Below are positions 1 to 12,364 of a DNA stretch of 64,000 nucleotides, piece after piece; positions within the stretch are counted from its first letter, which is position 1, and each line of letters starts with the position of its first letter. The notes below the pieces were generated by a model, which was given only the letters and a program-made list of their open reading frames with translations, was not told where the DNA came from and did not search any database. The stretch spans positions 2,666,001 through 2,730,000 of the forward strand of contig NC_060115.1 of NCBI RefSeq assembly GCF_021155765.1, read 5' to 3'. Both the position numbers and the translations under genes were made by a program. This DNA is from Diprion similis. Its lineage: Eukaryota; Arthropoda; Insecta; Hymenoptera; Diprionidae.

Positions 1-1914
1 TAACTCTCAAGGCGAAAATCAAATGTGTATAGAAAACTCATTTTGAACGAATAACAATGAGAGAATCTTTAGTTTGTTTTTTTAACTAATTACTTGAGCT
101 GTTATAGTCCTTAATTAAATTCATTATACATGCCACTTGTCGTCGCGTGGTTGGCACCTACCTAAAAAATTTTTCCACTTCGCTCTGGGTTCGCACTCCC
201 AAATTCTAATCAGTGATAATCTGATGAGCGTTTCGGAGCGTAGGAAAACCGCAAGTTTGCGTGCGGAATAGAATTCGATTAAACAGCAAACAAGGTTACA
301 CCCGCGGAGGATTCTGACCGAAATATATTCTGTTTTAAATTCACCGGTTCGTGAGTGGATGGGTGGGTATCGCCAGTTTCAATCACTCGTCCTCTTTCCT
401 TGAATAATCGTTGGTAGAGAGGCCGAATCGTCTGAGCATTGCAGTCTGTAATCCGTACACATAGATGTTTGCAAATCGAAATTGGATAGTCAATATTTGT
501 GATCGCGAAAGAAAATGAAAGAGACAAGTCTGAGTTAGAAAAAACCGGATTCGAAGTCGCGCGATGTCAATGGAAACGATTTTTTCCCCTTAAACACCAC
601 AAAATAGAAATGGCCAGTATAGTTGGGCGACGAAAAATAGCCTCGCAAAAAACTAAACTCTTTCGTTTATTTCTTTTAACGTTTTTCAATTACGAAAGTC
701 GAGTTTGAGTTACTACTCCATCTAAGAGTTGGTGAAATCCGGTTCTGATACGACGGATCGAAGAAGCAGAAGCGGGGATGCAGAGAAGAAAGTGTTAGAT
801 GAAAAGATGAAAAACGAATGAACGGAGGAGCTGCTGCTGCACAGCTGGAACGACGACGTGAAAGAAAACTAGCACCCGAGAGCTGCGGTAATTGGTTTCT
901 TGAAGTACGGAGATGTTGACGAGTTTAAATCTGCTCTAAAAGTACGACGTCGCGTTGCAGTGGAAGGTGATTGTGAATTCGAGGTACTTACTGGTGTACG
1001 TATCGTGAGATCGAGAATTAATATTATACCAATCCTATGAGCGACGGATAACCTGAAATTCAATCCCTTAAGGGGGAATTCAATTATCGGCAAAAAGCAA
1101 AGTCGCGCTTTTCCCACCTCCCGCATTCTTACACTTTATACCACCAAACAAATTTCAAAGATTTCGCGAGCGAGATCCCGGGGGGCAAACCACGGCGGCG
1201 CTTTTCGAACCTCTTTACTGATAAGCGATCCCCGTTTCTTCTATTTTCCCACATTCCTCGTGCTGTTCTTTTTCCTTTAAAACTATAAAAAGTAAACTTG
1301 AAGAACGTATGACTTATATATGGATATTTCGTTAAGTGACTCAAGATATTTTAGATAATTAATTGATCCTTGTTACACAGCAAAACAGGCAGGAAACGAG
1401 GTAATTTTTACTCCTCGTTGGTTCTTTGTTTTCTAGTGGAGAGACAGAAGTCCTCTTCCACTGAAAGAGTCTTCAGTTTTCGACTTATCATTCATGGTAT
1501 TGGATTAGCCAGATTATCGAGGATTGCAGCGTTTTTTCTTCCTAAGAATTGTAAATTATTGACCATAAATGGTTTCCTGCTCATTCTTAAGTCACTTGGT
1601 GTCTTGCTACTTAGAATATCAGAACCCAAAGCCCTTGGGGCTTCCAAGGTGCCGGTGAGTCTGGACACTTGACTCGAATCGTTCGATCGATACGTTTAAT
1701 CACGTGACACGCTAATAATTACCTGTTTGAAGTGCCGGATTATAGACTACGCACCATTAGAGAACAGAATGCTATTACGATAAACAGCACGGCCACATCC
1801 ACGTCCAAATCGGTATAATCTTATCTTGACATAACGCGTAGATTCACTGCGGTTTCTCGTCTAATCGATTGGGTAGGTGGATCGTATTCAGTCACCTTCA
1901 ACATTCGAAACACC
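1..1914. other. upstream flank of the SDR array, no gene recognised
   Basis: I see only short open frames with no recognisable domain. The last 110 bases resemble the stretch just upstream of SDR3 and hold the TATA-like and GATA-type sites listed separately. Confidence 0.5.
1805..1825 (+). promoter_or_regulatory. putative core promoter of SDR1 (TATAATC + TTATC)
   Basis: TATAATC (1814-1820) runs directly into TTATC (1821-1825), the reverse complement of a GATA site, about 90 bases before the ATG. The same block lies before SDR2 and SDR3. Promoter function is an inference from position and conservation. Confidence 0.45.
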
Positions 1915-3127
1915 ATGGATCGTTGGGCCGGAAAAGTCGCCGTGGTAACCGGAGCGAGCGCAGGAATCGGTGCCGCGATCGCCGAGAGCCTCGTCGAGGC
2001 TGGAGTTCAGGTCGTGGGACTGGCGAGGCGTTTGGAAAGGCTAGAAGCGTTGGCGGCGAGCCTCAAGGGAACCCCGGGGAAGCTTTACCCGAGGCAGTGC
2101 GACGTCCGGAAGGAAGAAGAGCTTCTGGATGCCTTCAAGTGGGTGAAGGCCGAGCTCGGAGGCGTCGACATCCTCGTGAACAACGCCGGTATTGGTAAAC
2201 ATAAGAAAATCATAGGTGAGCTATTACGGAAGCACCAATTTTCGTTCTGAATTTACTTGTCTTGATCGTTGTTTCGATTGCCTATCTGCGTGCTTTCAGA
2301 GGACGACGTCGATTCCTTTCGCAGCATCCTTGAAGTGAATGTTCTCGCCATGGCCATAGGCATTCGAGAAGCCGTCGCTTCAATGAAGAGCCGCAATGTT
2401 GAAGGTTACATAATCAACATCAACAGGTAACAGTTCTCGACCTTAACTGCTCTCTGACAGTTAATTAGAATTGTGACAAAGACATTTTTGCGAACATAAT
2501 ACCAAGTTCCGTGAGAACCGTGTTCAAAATTTGATTTAATATAAATACGTCGTAATTAAAAAACTATTTCCGCACAGTGTTTTGGGGCATGCATCTTCCC
2601 CCAGAACCAACTATCCAACGAGTATTTACGCGCCTAGTAAATATGCCGTCACCTCACTAACCGAAACTGTACGACAGGAGCTCGCCGTTGATCCCCAGAA
2701 CAAAATCAAAATAACGGTATAAGGTTTTTCATATTCTTATACGATTTCACTTCGCAGACGTGTTCAGTTTCTTTATATTTCCAGAGCATAAGCCCCGGGT
2801 TGGTTAAGACAGAAATCACCGCAGGCATTCCCAATGTTGATAAGATCTTCGAAACAGTCCCCTACCTTGAACCCAAGAACATTGCCGAGGCCATACTATA
2901 CGTTCTGGGAACTCGAAGTGCTGTTCAGGTTCGTGAAGCACTTGTCATCAAGTTTGAAATCAATCATTTAAATTCACAATGGACGGATAACGCGTCATTA
3001 AAGTTGATAATCAGTTAGGTAATATTCAATGTTTTTTTCTCAACATTGATTGTGTTTTGTTTGTTTTTCGGAAATACAGGTAACAGAATTGACGATCTAT
3101 CCTGCTGCTAAACGTCTTTCGACATAA
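1915..3127 (+). CDS. SDR1: farnesol dehydrogenase-like short-chain dehydrogenase/reductase
   Basis: Five exons: 1915-2215, 2300-2426, 2578-2716, 2785-2928, 3080-3127, giving 252 residues. It is a classical SDR with a Rossmann fold. TGASAGIG near residue 12 is the dinucleotide loop. The ARR after the second strand is typical of NADP(H)-preferring members. NNAG lies near residue 90, and YAPSK is the catalytic Tyr/Lys pair. The candidate catalytic Ser follows NIN, and its codon is split by intron 2. SISPG, then a conserved ending beginning VTEL, complete the fold. Family knowledge suggests a cytosolic oxidoreductase acting on isoprenoid or other lipophilic alcohols and carbonyls, as for mosquito farnesol dehydrogenases in the juvenile hormone pathway. 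The true substrate is unknown. The start is fixed by the MDRW that all nine copies share. Exon 4 is the shortest of the array (48 codons). An ATTAAA lies near 3210. Confidence 0.93.
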
Positions 3128-3900
3128 TCGTGGTAGATATGCAAAACCATTAACTAAATCTTATGTAATAATGTCTGATGAATTGTAAGCTATCCTCGAT
3201 AATTCAAAGATTAAAAATGGTTGAAACTGATCCGAGTTTTTCCTTTCATCTTTATGTCATAAGGTCTACAAAACAATCATAAAAACATTCAAACTATCAT
3301 CCGCATAGAAGATGAAAATTCATTCACCCGCGATTGTTTAGGGACTCTGAAAATTAATGGTGAAGTTTATACGTCATAAAGAGATTTTACTGGACACATA
3401 GGAAAAAATTTTCTCGAACTTATCGAATATACCTAGAAATAAAACACAAAAACTTTGTCTTCCAGGAATAAAACCAAACAGGTTCAGAATCTATGATAAA
3501 TATATATAATCTATTAAGCCTACCTTAGGAGCTGAGATTTTTCCATCAGTCATTTGCATGATACTCGAAGGGCCATGAATCATTGATCCGAGAGGGCCAC
3601 GATCGTGATCTAGGCGAGTGCAAAAATCGTAGCCACGATGTCGAAAACTCTCGTAGAAGCAGTTGTTCTGGCACTAAAATTAGAAAAACGTTTCAAGAGG
3701 TCAGAAGAGTTGTTACAAAGCATATGGGTGGAGCTGAGAATAAATTTAAGATATGCAGCTGCGTGACAGCAAAAATTAAGCGGGTTTCTTAAGAGCGTTG
3801 GATAAAACCATTAATCCAACGATAGGTTGACTCTATATATATGCTTTACTTACAAAAGGAACAGAAAAGTGGCACGGAAAATAAGACAGCCAAATTTACG
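3128..3900. other. spacer between SDR1 and SDR2
   Basis: It holds the SDR1 3' UTR and then AT-rich sequence. I see no gene or relic in it. Confidence 0.5.
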
Positions 3901-3922
3901 TCCAAACCTGTATAATCTTATC
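3901..3922 (+). promoter_or_regulatory. putative core promoter of SDR2 (TATAATC + TTATC)
   Basis: TATAATC (3911-3917) is followed directly by TTATC (3918-3922), as before SDR1 and SDR3. It lies about 95 bases upstream of the ATG. Confidence 0.45.
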
Positions 3923-4013
3923 TCCACGTCACGAGTAGATACATCGCGATTTCCTAGATGCGATCTAACAAGTGGGCAGATCGTTTTCAGTCACCTTCAA
4001 GAACCGAAGAGTT

Positions 4014-5300
4014 ATGGATCGTTGGGCTGGAAAAATCGCTGTGGTAACCGGAGCGAGTGCCGGAATCGGTGCCGCGATCGCCGAGAGCCTCGTCGAGGCT
4101 GGAGTCCAGGTCGTGGGACTGGCGAGGCGTTTGGAAAAGCTAGAAGCGTTGACGGCGAGCCTCAAGGGAACCCCGGGGAAGCTTTACCCGAGGAAGTGCG
4201 ACGTCCGGAAGGAAGAAGAGCTTTTGGATGCCTTCAAGTGGGTGAAGGCCGAGTTCGGTGGCGTCGACATCCTCGTGAACAACGCCGGTATCTCTAATTC
4301 GAAAAAAATTATAGGTGAGTGATTTCGAAAAAGAAGCAACTGTTATTATCAGTGTAGAAGAATTCGTTAGACTCTTTCTTTTGTTTCACTTACCGCATTG
4401 TTTCAGATGATAATGTCGATTCCTTCCGTGGTATTCTTGAAGTGAATGTACTCGCTATGGCCATAGCCACGAGAGAAGCTATCGCTTCGATGAAGAGCCG
4501 CGACGTCGAAGGTCACATCGTCAACATCAATAGGTATAACGATTCTCGCCGTTTATGGCTACTTGATTGTTATCAAGAATTCTATAGATTCTTATCGCTG
4601 TTTCTCAACTCACATTTATACCAGCCAATATCATGTTAAACACACACGCCTGGTTCAAAATTGCAGTTCTCGAAAATTGGGCTTCAAATTTCCTTCACTA
4701 AATATTATATAAGTGGTAGCCTGAGTACCTCGTAAGTATCACTATTTTTTTACAGCATCCGTGGTCACCCGGGTTCTCCAAACCCAAATTTTCCAACAAG
4801 CATGTACATACCAAGTAAATTTGCGGTTACTGCGATGACTGAAACCGTGCGACAAGAACTCGCCGCTGATTCCAACAACAAGATCAGAATAACGGTATGA
4901 AGTATATCAGATTCTTGTACGTTTTAATTTCTTTCATTTATACAAATCAATTATCATCCTTCCAGAGCATCAGTCCCGGATTCACCAAGACGGATATCGT
5001 TCAGGCATCAAACGTCCCGAATGCTGACAATTTCTTCGAATCAATTCCGCACCTTGATGCTAAGGACATTGCTAATGCTACGCTCTACGTTCTGGGAGCT
5101 CGGAATATCGTCCAGGTGAATTACTCATTTCAAAGTTCTTCGTTATTTTGAAAATTTACAATCAACCGACAAAGTACCATTGAAGTTGATAAGCAATCAT
5201 GTAAACTTGAATGTTCTTATTCATCACCAAATTGATGGTTTTTTTGTAAATACAGGTGACAGAATTGACGATACGTCCCATTGGCCAACTTCTCGATTAG
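4014..5300 (+). CDS. SDR2: farnesol dehydrogenase-like SDR
   Basis: Exons 4014-4314, 4407-4533, 4756-4894, 4966-5115 and 5256-5300 give 253 residues. The cofactor loop [12 protein letters not shown] and catalytic YIPSK are intact. Exon 1 is very close to SDR1 and SDR3, while exons 3-5 are clearly diverged. Exon 4 has 50 codons, two more than in SDR1. The end of exon 2 and the first bases of intron 2 match SDR3 better than SDR1, which matters for the mosaic structure of SDR3. The spacing to SDR1 is about 0.9 kb. Confidence 0.92.
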
Positions 5301-5951
5301 AATTGTGTCCGGTATGCAGATCAATCGATCACATCTACAGTGTCGTGTAAGCTATCATGCAGTGTAAACTTTTCTCAAAAATATAAAGTTTATAAATGGT
5401 TGAAACTGAGACCTCAATTTTTCATCTTCTTTTTATTCTGTAACGCATCAAAAAAAAAAAAAAAATTATTGCAGCTTCGAAAGTGTCACCAAGATGTGCT
5501 CGAAATTTTGCAGATGGCTAATGGTTTTTTTTTTTTTTTTTACTAAATATACGGTAAGCAGTTGGAATATTTTCAACAAAAAAAAACAAAGTAGTTACAA
5601 ATCACCTAATGACGCATAACATTGCACTAGTTACTGTTTGCTATTTTCTTCAATCGTGTCGCCATATTCTAGCTCATTTCTTTGTTCGGTGAAATAAAAA
5701 TTTGCATTCAACACAGCGAATTTCTTCTTTCATTGTCAGTGCAAAGTAAGTAGGGACAAAGGTTATCGCTAAGATATGTGGTTAGGTAAGTGGTATTTAT
5801 ACATTGACATAACTTCACCTCCCCTGACGTAAGTTAAACATTCAAGGCCATCATTAAGTGTAATGTATTCAACGCACCTGTCTGTAACGGGTTGAAGCGC
5901 CGAAGCTGTGATTCCTGTTTCTTCAAGCTTCAGAACACAAAGTGGAATATT
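5301..5951. other. spacer downstream of SDR2
   Basis: AT-rich sequence with A-runs and T-runs near 5450 and 5525. No gene is seen; the pseudogene relic follows. Confidence 0.5.
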
Positions 5952-6149
5952 GATATTTGGCCCGTTAAAGTCGCCCTCCTAAACCTGGCCGAGTGCAGGA
6001 CTCAGCAGGCAAGTGTCCTGGTAGTCGGATGGACCAAATATTTGGGGAGATTAGAAGCATTCTCAACGAACCTTGGTGGAGCTAAGTGTAACCTCGATGT
6101 CAGGCGGCGTGACGTCAAAAATAAATCAGAGCTTTTGAGTGTATTTTAA
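5952..6149 (+). pseudogene. decayed SDR exon 1
   Basis: The translated frame aligns end to end with exon 1 of the neighbouring SDRs. WPVKVALL corresponds to [13 protein letters not shown] to VVGLA, LGRLEAF to LERLEAL, and RRRDVKNKSELL to [12 protein letters not shown]. The glycine-rich TGxxxGIG loop has been replaced by an unrelated stretch (about ECRTQQAS), the ATG is lost, and the frame stops at 6149 before the NNAG motif. No exon 2-5 remains downstream before SDR3. It is a dead copy, older than the SDR1/SDR3 duplication judging by its divergence. Confidence 0.75.
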
Positions 6150-6431
6150 TTGAATAGTTAATTGAATGAAAATTATTGTTACGACTTGGTTCTCTCGTGA
6201 ATAAATAAAAGTCAAACTCGATACGGCAAATGGGTGGTACACTTTATCTAATCCGAAGGCACGATATCTCTTCATGATTTGTTGTAGAATTCAAAGGCTT
6301 AATTCACGTGAGGCTAAGTCACAATACAATAAGCTCCAAATGCAGAGAGATTAGGACTGTAAGCATATGAAATCCAATCCACAATATTGGCTGACTTTAC
6401 GCAAATCGTTCATGCAATACTTTCTTTCATG

Positions 6432-6454
6432 TCCCAAATCGGTATAATCTTATC
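6432..6454 (+). promoter_or_regulatory. putative core promoter of SDR3 (TATAATC + TTATC)
   Basis: TATAATC (6443-6449) plus TTATC (6450-6454), nearly identical in context to the block before SDR1, about 95 bases before the ATG. Confidence 0.45.
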
Positions 6455-6543
6455 TTGATATAACAGGTAGATACACTGCGGTTTCTCGTGTAATCGATTG
6501 GGTAGGTGGATCGTATTCAGTCACCTTCAACATTCGAAACACC

Positions 6544-7920
6544 ATGGATCGTTGGGCCGGAAAAGTCGCCGTGGTAACCGGAGCGAGCGCAGGAATCGGT
6601 GCCGCGATCGCCGAGAGCCTCGTCGAGGCCGGAGTTCAGGTCGTGGGACTGGCGAGGCGTTTGGAAAGGCTAGAAGCGTTGGCGGCGAGCCTCAAGGGAA
6701 CCCCGGGGAAGCTTTACCCGAGGCAGTGCGACGTCCGGAAGGAAGAAGAGCTGCTGGATGCCTTCATGTGGGTGAAGGCCGAGCTCGGGGGCGTCGACAT
6801 CCTCGTGAACAACGCCGGTATTGGTAAACATAAGAAAATCATAGGTGAGCTATTACGGAAGCACCGATTTTCGTTCTGAATTTACTTGTCTTGATCGTTG
6901 TTTCGATTGCCTATCTGCGTGCTTTCAGAGGACGACGTCGATTCCTTTCGCAGCATCCTTGAAGTGAATGTTCTCGCCATGGCCATAGGCATTCGAGAAG
7001 CCGTCGCTTCAATGAAGAGCCGCGACGTCGAAGGTTACATCGTCAACATCAATAGGTATAACGATTCTCGACCTTTATTATTCTTGAATCATAAATAGGA
7101 TTCCAAGAAAATTTTATTGGCGTGTCAGAGAGAATTTACTCGATAATACTCCTTCAAATAAAATTCATGGTCACAATTGAATTTCACAATTTATCCCTCA
7201 AATGGCCAAACGGATTTACGTATATCAACGTTCAAGGCTTGGGACTACGTGCACATTTGGGCCTTGACTTTTCTTCCCTGGACATTATTCTGTTCAACAT
7301 TTGATGAAATAGAAACCTTAAATTGTGATTGAAACTATTTTTGCAGTGTCGCCGGGCACGTAATTCCCTCTGGTTATCCATCAAGTATATACGCACCCAG
7401 TAAACACGCCGTCACTGCGCTGACTGAAACTGTCCGAATGGAGCTCGCCGCTGATCCCAGAAATAAAATCAAAATAACGGTATGAGGGTTTTTAGATTTT
7501 TGGACTAATGCGCCTGGCAGATTTTTAGAGTTTTAGCATCTTTTCAGAGTATTAGTCCTGGATTCGTTAAAACGGATATTATGCAATCGGCGGGTTTACC
7601 CGATGCTGATAAGTTCTTCGAATCAATGCCTCACCTCGATGTCAAGGATGTGGTCAACGCTGTATCCTACGTTCTGGGAACCCGAAATATTGTTCAGGTC
7701 TGTAAGCCATTCGTTTACTTAGATCAGCGAAGAATTTTTCAAATATGCAGTCGACCCGTCAAGTTTTGTAAAAGTTTATGTACGGATTTGTAAGTCTCAA
7801 ACTAGTATTTTTACGTCCAAGACTCCCGAATGTCTTTTATGCGGTTGTTAAATTGTCAATTTTGTTTTATACTTGCAGGTCACAGAACTGATTATTCGCC
7901 GTACTGGCCAATTAATTTAG
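6544..7920 (+). CDS. SDR3: farnesol dehydrogenase-like SDR, mosaic of SDR1 and SDR2
   Basis: Exons 6544-6844, 6929-7055, 7347-7479, 7548-7697 and 7879-7920 give 250 residues. The cofactor loop, NNAG and catalytic YAPSK are present. The promoter, exon 1, intron 1 and the first part of exon 2 are almost identical to SDR1. From about 7020 the end of exon 2 and the start of intron 2 switch to the SDR2 version, and exon 4 also follows SDR2 in length (50 codons). An ATTAAA lies near 7990. It is likely functional; nothing is broken. Confidence 0.93.
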
Positions 7921-9217
7921 ATGCCTGGATCCTTCGATGAAATGTTTAACATTGTACCATCGATTGTAACTTTCTTCGAAAAGACGAGAATTAAAAATGT
8001 CGGATATTGATTTGAGTTGTTCGTTTCATTTTCAGCTCATAAAACTTACAAAACTATTATTACAAATGTGAAGTTGTTATTGAAGAAAATTGATAATTGA
8101 TTATAATTGATATAGATTTTAAACTCATCACTAAATTTCATTATTCTTCCAATAATTCTTAATACTTGTTACGAGATACTTTTCCAACTTTTGTGGTATC
8201 ATAAAATACTTTTTACAACTAACCTGAGTCACTTTTTAATATGATCCTGAAAAAGTCGTAAGTAAGTTACTAGAAGTAGTGCAATGATAACTACAACTGC
8301 GAGCAGACTCACAGTAGTCTGCTGTCTAGAAAACTCCTCATAACACAGTTTTGTCACGTCGAATCCATGCTTAAATCAGTTTCTTGGGTGTATGAATAAT
8401 ATGAATATCCAGACTAGTTGTTTGATCATTGCGATCTAATTATCGTTAACATTTGACGGTACATATTGTGTTCAAATTTCTAGACAAGTTACATTGATTA
8501 CATAATTTTCTGGAGTTGGAATCAGTTTGAACAACAATCCGCGTTATCTTATCGTAGAGGGATAACTTTTAATTGTTGTTAATAGAATTTGGTGCTTGGC
8601 AGGAGATAGAGTTATTTGTTGAGTGGATAATTACGATATTCGTTTACTGTTATTACCTTTCGGCTGAAATTATTTTATGAATCTAAAATAATAATCGTGA
8701 TTGTGGGTCGGAAGACCGCCTGACGTTTACCGCCAGTATACATATTTATAGATACAACCGTATTGGAATCTCTTATGGTTTCAACTTTTGGCAAAACGCG
8801 ATGTCGATACTATTATCAAAAAAATCGGAATAATTATCTCGTGATTGTATTGTCAAATGATTTCTTCAAAGGACCAGTCCAGTGTACTTCATGGGTATCT
8901 ACCGAAGTACCTATGTGATCATGGAATCTCCAGGTAGTTAGGATTAGTTCTATGGAATTTTACTTAATTTCATTGATCTACATATGACTGCGATAAATTT
9001 AAATAAACATCATATTATTACAGTTTTTGTATTATCCATACATACCATTACATTAAGATCCTTTCTTTGCATATTCCGACAAATCATGAGATTTCATTTC
9101 GCTACAGGAGAACGATCCCTACATTTGATAGACCTTGAAATCAACGAATCAAATAACCAAGCGTACAAACAAGTGTACGAAGATCAGTTTTAGCGTAGGT
9201 CAGAGATCATCAGAAAA
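7921..9217. other. spacer between SDR3 and SDR4
   Basis: 1.3 kb of AT-rich sequence with no supported gene. Open frames here are short and lack SDR motifs. Confidence 0.5.
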
Positions 9218-9234
9218 TTATCAGTGTATAAAAA
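9218..9234 (+). promoter_or_regulatory. putative core promoter of SDR4 (TTATCAGT + TATAAAAA)
   Basis: TTATCAGT (9218-9225), a GATA-type site, sits one base before TATAAAAA (9227-9234), about 125 bases upstream of the ATG. Confidence 0.5.
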
Positions 9235-9357
9235 TAATCCCTAAGTAATGTATCGTATTACGTCAATCACTTTGTACGATTATAATATTCATAGATTAGC
9301 GACGAATCGCAAAGCGTTAGTGGCAGTCTGTTCGTAGCTAACAATAAGACCAAGACC

Positions 9358-10530
9358 ATGGATCGTTGGGTGGGTAAAATTGCCGTCGTGACCGGTGCAA
9401 GTTCGGGAATCGGTGCGGCGATAGCCGAGGCACTCGTAAAGGAGGGCATAATCGTCGTTGGAGTTGCCAGGAGGTTGGAGAATTTGGAAGCATTATCGGC
9501 AGGTCTTAAGGGAGCCAAAGGGAAACTTTACGCGAGGCAGTGCGACGTTACCAAAGACGATGAGCTTTTGGGCACCCTTAAGTGGGTCAACGCCGAATTA
9601 GGAGGCATCGATATTCTTATCAACAACGCTGGCGTCTGGAGTACCAACCGAGTCATAGGTAATTTGTAATTGGTATTCGAGTTACATTGATCTTCATTTC
9701 TTCACATTACATTCGTTGCAGACGGTAACATTAAAGAGTTTCGAAAGCTGCTCGACCTCAACGTCTTGGCAAGTGCCGTCTCTCTTCAGGAAGCCGTAGC
9801 TTCAATGCAGAGACGTAACGTAGCTGGTCATATCATCAATATCAACAGGTGACCCTCACGTCAATTAATAAACGATTAGTGTAATAAGTAATTTTTTGGA
9901 GTGTCAGTAATATGATTGCTATTCTCATGTTCGTTGATGGCAGTATGCATGCATTTAATTACTATTAAAATTGCACTATATTGTGTAAAATTTGAATATT
10001 TTTCACGTTTTTATTCCACTACAGTGTTGCTGGACATTGGCTTCCCGGTCAAGCTTCAAGTTTGTACCCGGCAACTAAACATGCAATTACAACGATAACG
10101 GAGACTGTAAGACGTGAGCTCGCGCTCTCTGGGAGCAAGATAAAAATAACGGTAAAAAGAATCAGGGATAAGATAACATAAATCAGAAAAATGAAACCTA
10201 AGCCATCTTCCGGATTATGAATACAGTATGAAAAAAATTTCTCCAGAGCGTCAGTCCAGGATTCGTAAAAACGGACATCATGCGAGCTTCTGGCGTCACG
10301 AACCACGAACAATTCTTCGACGATCTTCCGCATCTTCAGCCAAAAACTATATCAGATGCAGTTCTCTACATTTTGGGTACACCGGAAGATGTTCATGTAA
10401 ATAATTCCTGTCAGACCGCTTAAAAAATATCTAACATGTTTCATTGAAAGTATAAAATTGATTATTTATTCATTTTTCTTGGCAGGTAATGGAACTAACG
10501 CTTTGCCCAGTCGGTGAAAAGGCTTTTTAA
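9358..10530 (+). CDS. SDR4: farnesol dehydrogenase-like SDR
   Basis: Exons 9358-9658, 9722-9848, 10025-10151, 10247-10396 and 10486-10530 give 249 residues, the shortest of the nine because exon 3 is six bases shorter than in SDR3. TGASSGIG, NNAG and catalytic YPATK are all present. Exon 4 ends in GTTCAT rather than the usual GTTCAG before its GTAAAT donor, so the conserved V-Q before the last exon becomes V-H. AATAAA follows near 10573. It is diverged from SDR1-3 along its whole length, with no sign of recent conversion. Confidence 0.92.
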
Positions 10531-11243
10531 AGGCGAGATCCAGAAAAGTTTGCACAAGCCAATTATCTACGAATAAACGTATAATCTACGAATCTCTTTT
10601 GTTCTCAAAAAATGTACCGATGAAAATTTTTTAGCAAATTAAATCGCCTTTTTATTCAATTTTTAATATCCTCGTGTGTCAATGGTAAAATTATAATTAT
10701 ATTAACTATCAAAAAAGTGAATCTGTGATGAAATGTCAACGTCGAGTCACGTGCACATCGCGTGACACGCCAACGCAGGCACAAATTTTCGTTCACAGCA
10801 TTTGTCCCATACAAAAGTTGTGCGTGTGTTCAAAAATTGCAAATTTACGAGATATGTATAATGTAAAAACTGTTGAAGTCTATATTTATAGTTTGATTGA
10901 GACTGTAATTGAATAGGCACTGCTGCCCCCCCCCTCCCCTTCCCTCTCCTCAGCACTTGCCCCCACGACGGATTCAAGTCGTATTAGTGACGCCTATAAG
11001 TAGAGTAGAGAATCATTAAACGAGCGATAGTGATAAGGCGCAAGTAATTTGAATTTACCAGTAGTAATCAGAGGTCAAAAGGTGTAAGTGAATGTCAGAA
11101 TTGTACAAACAAGAATTAGCAAAACGGACAATCAAATGAAAGAGTTAAATATCATCGTGACATTGCAAAAATATGAGCGTTGGACGATCAAGCATTGAGA
11201 CAGACTCACTGTCCTCGGCGACAGTCTGATTTGAGCTACAGAC
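10531..11243. other. spacer between SDR4 and SDR5
   Basis: It includes a C-rich run near 10926. CTATAAG near 11002 and GATAAG near 11032 are candidate promoter elements for SDR5, but here their order is reversed compared with the other copies. Confidence 0.4.
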
Positions 11244-12364
11244 ATGGATCGTTGGGTAGGTAAAGTTGCCGTTGTAACTGGTGCGAGTGCTGGAATCGGT
11301 GCCGCGATTGCAGAGGCCCTGGTCAAGGAGGGTCTCACGGTCGTTGGACTTGCCAGGCGGTTGGAAAAGCTGGAAACTTTGTCAGTGAGCTTGAAAGGAG
11401 CAAAAGGTACATTTTACGCGAAACAGTGTGACGTGAGCAAGGAAGAGGATCTTCTCGGCGCGTTAAAATGGGTGAAAACAGAACTCGGAGGCATTGACGT
11501 CCTTGTCAACAACGCCGGTATCGTCAATGGACGCAAGTTCTTAGGTTTGTGATCCTTGGCTATGCAAATTGGAGAAAATTCTTGAGCTTGTTAAAAAAAT
11601 TTTCCTTTCTTCGCTTAAATTATTTTCCAGATGACGACGCTGCTTCATTGCGAAATATGTTGAACGTGAATTTCCTGGCTACTGCGCTCGGCACCCAGGA
11701 AGCGGTGGCTTCGATGCAGAGCCGCAATGTACCGGGTCATATTATCAACATAAACAGGTAAATGCTGCATGAATTTAATCCGTACTTCGCTGAGAATTTC
11801 TACTCGTGTCAATCCATGATGCAAAGACGAGCTTATTTCGGTCCGCAGTGTGGTTGGACACAAAGTTCCAGACCAAGTGATGAACAGCAGTGCTTACTGC
11901 GCTACAAAGTTCGCAGTGACAGCTTTATGCGAGACTGTGAGGAAAGAAATTGCGGTTGCAAAGTCTGACATAAAAATAACGGTAAGATTTAAACGATTTT
12001 ACATCAACTCCATAAGAATAATTACATCAAGACATTGTAAAAATCTCAAGTTTCTTTAGAGTCTTAGCCCAGGATTCGTCGCTACCGAAATCATAAAGCA
12101 ATCAGGACTGTCTGACTCCGCTATGCTAGAGCTTTACCAAACACTCCCTTGCCTCGAACCTCAGGATGTCGCCAACGCGGTAGTTTATGTCTTGGGAACG
12201 CCGAAAAATGTCCAGGTAAGATTTGAAGTCGAGTCATCAAGCTTTGGACTTTCAACGTCCAATGAAACTTGAATGCATCTGTTAAATCTTAATATTTTCC
12301 GTTTTTTATCTCAAACATATAGATAACTGAATTGAAGATTCAACCCCTGCACGAGCGGTTCTAG
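11244..12364 (+). CDS. SDR5: farnesol dehydrogenase-like SDR
   Basis: Exons 11244-11544, 11631-11757, 11849-11981, 12060-12215 and 12323-12364 give 252 residues. [12 protein letters not shown] and catalytic YCATK are intact. Exon 4 is the longest of the array (52 codons). The exon 1 donor GTTTGT is weak compared with GTGAG in the others. It is closest to SDR6: both read MLNVNFLAT in exon 2 and share the spacing around the active site. AATAAA lies near 12426. Introns are all under about 110 bases, which makes this one of the most compact copies. Confidence 0.92.

Noticed and set aside
1869..2198. Arg-rich 109-residue frame overlapping SDR1 exon 1 (also at 3827 and 6498)
   Set aside because: It is the second reading frame of the GC-rich SDR exon and recurs only because the exons are near-identical.
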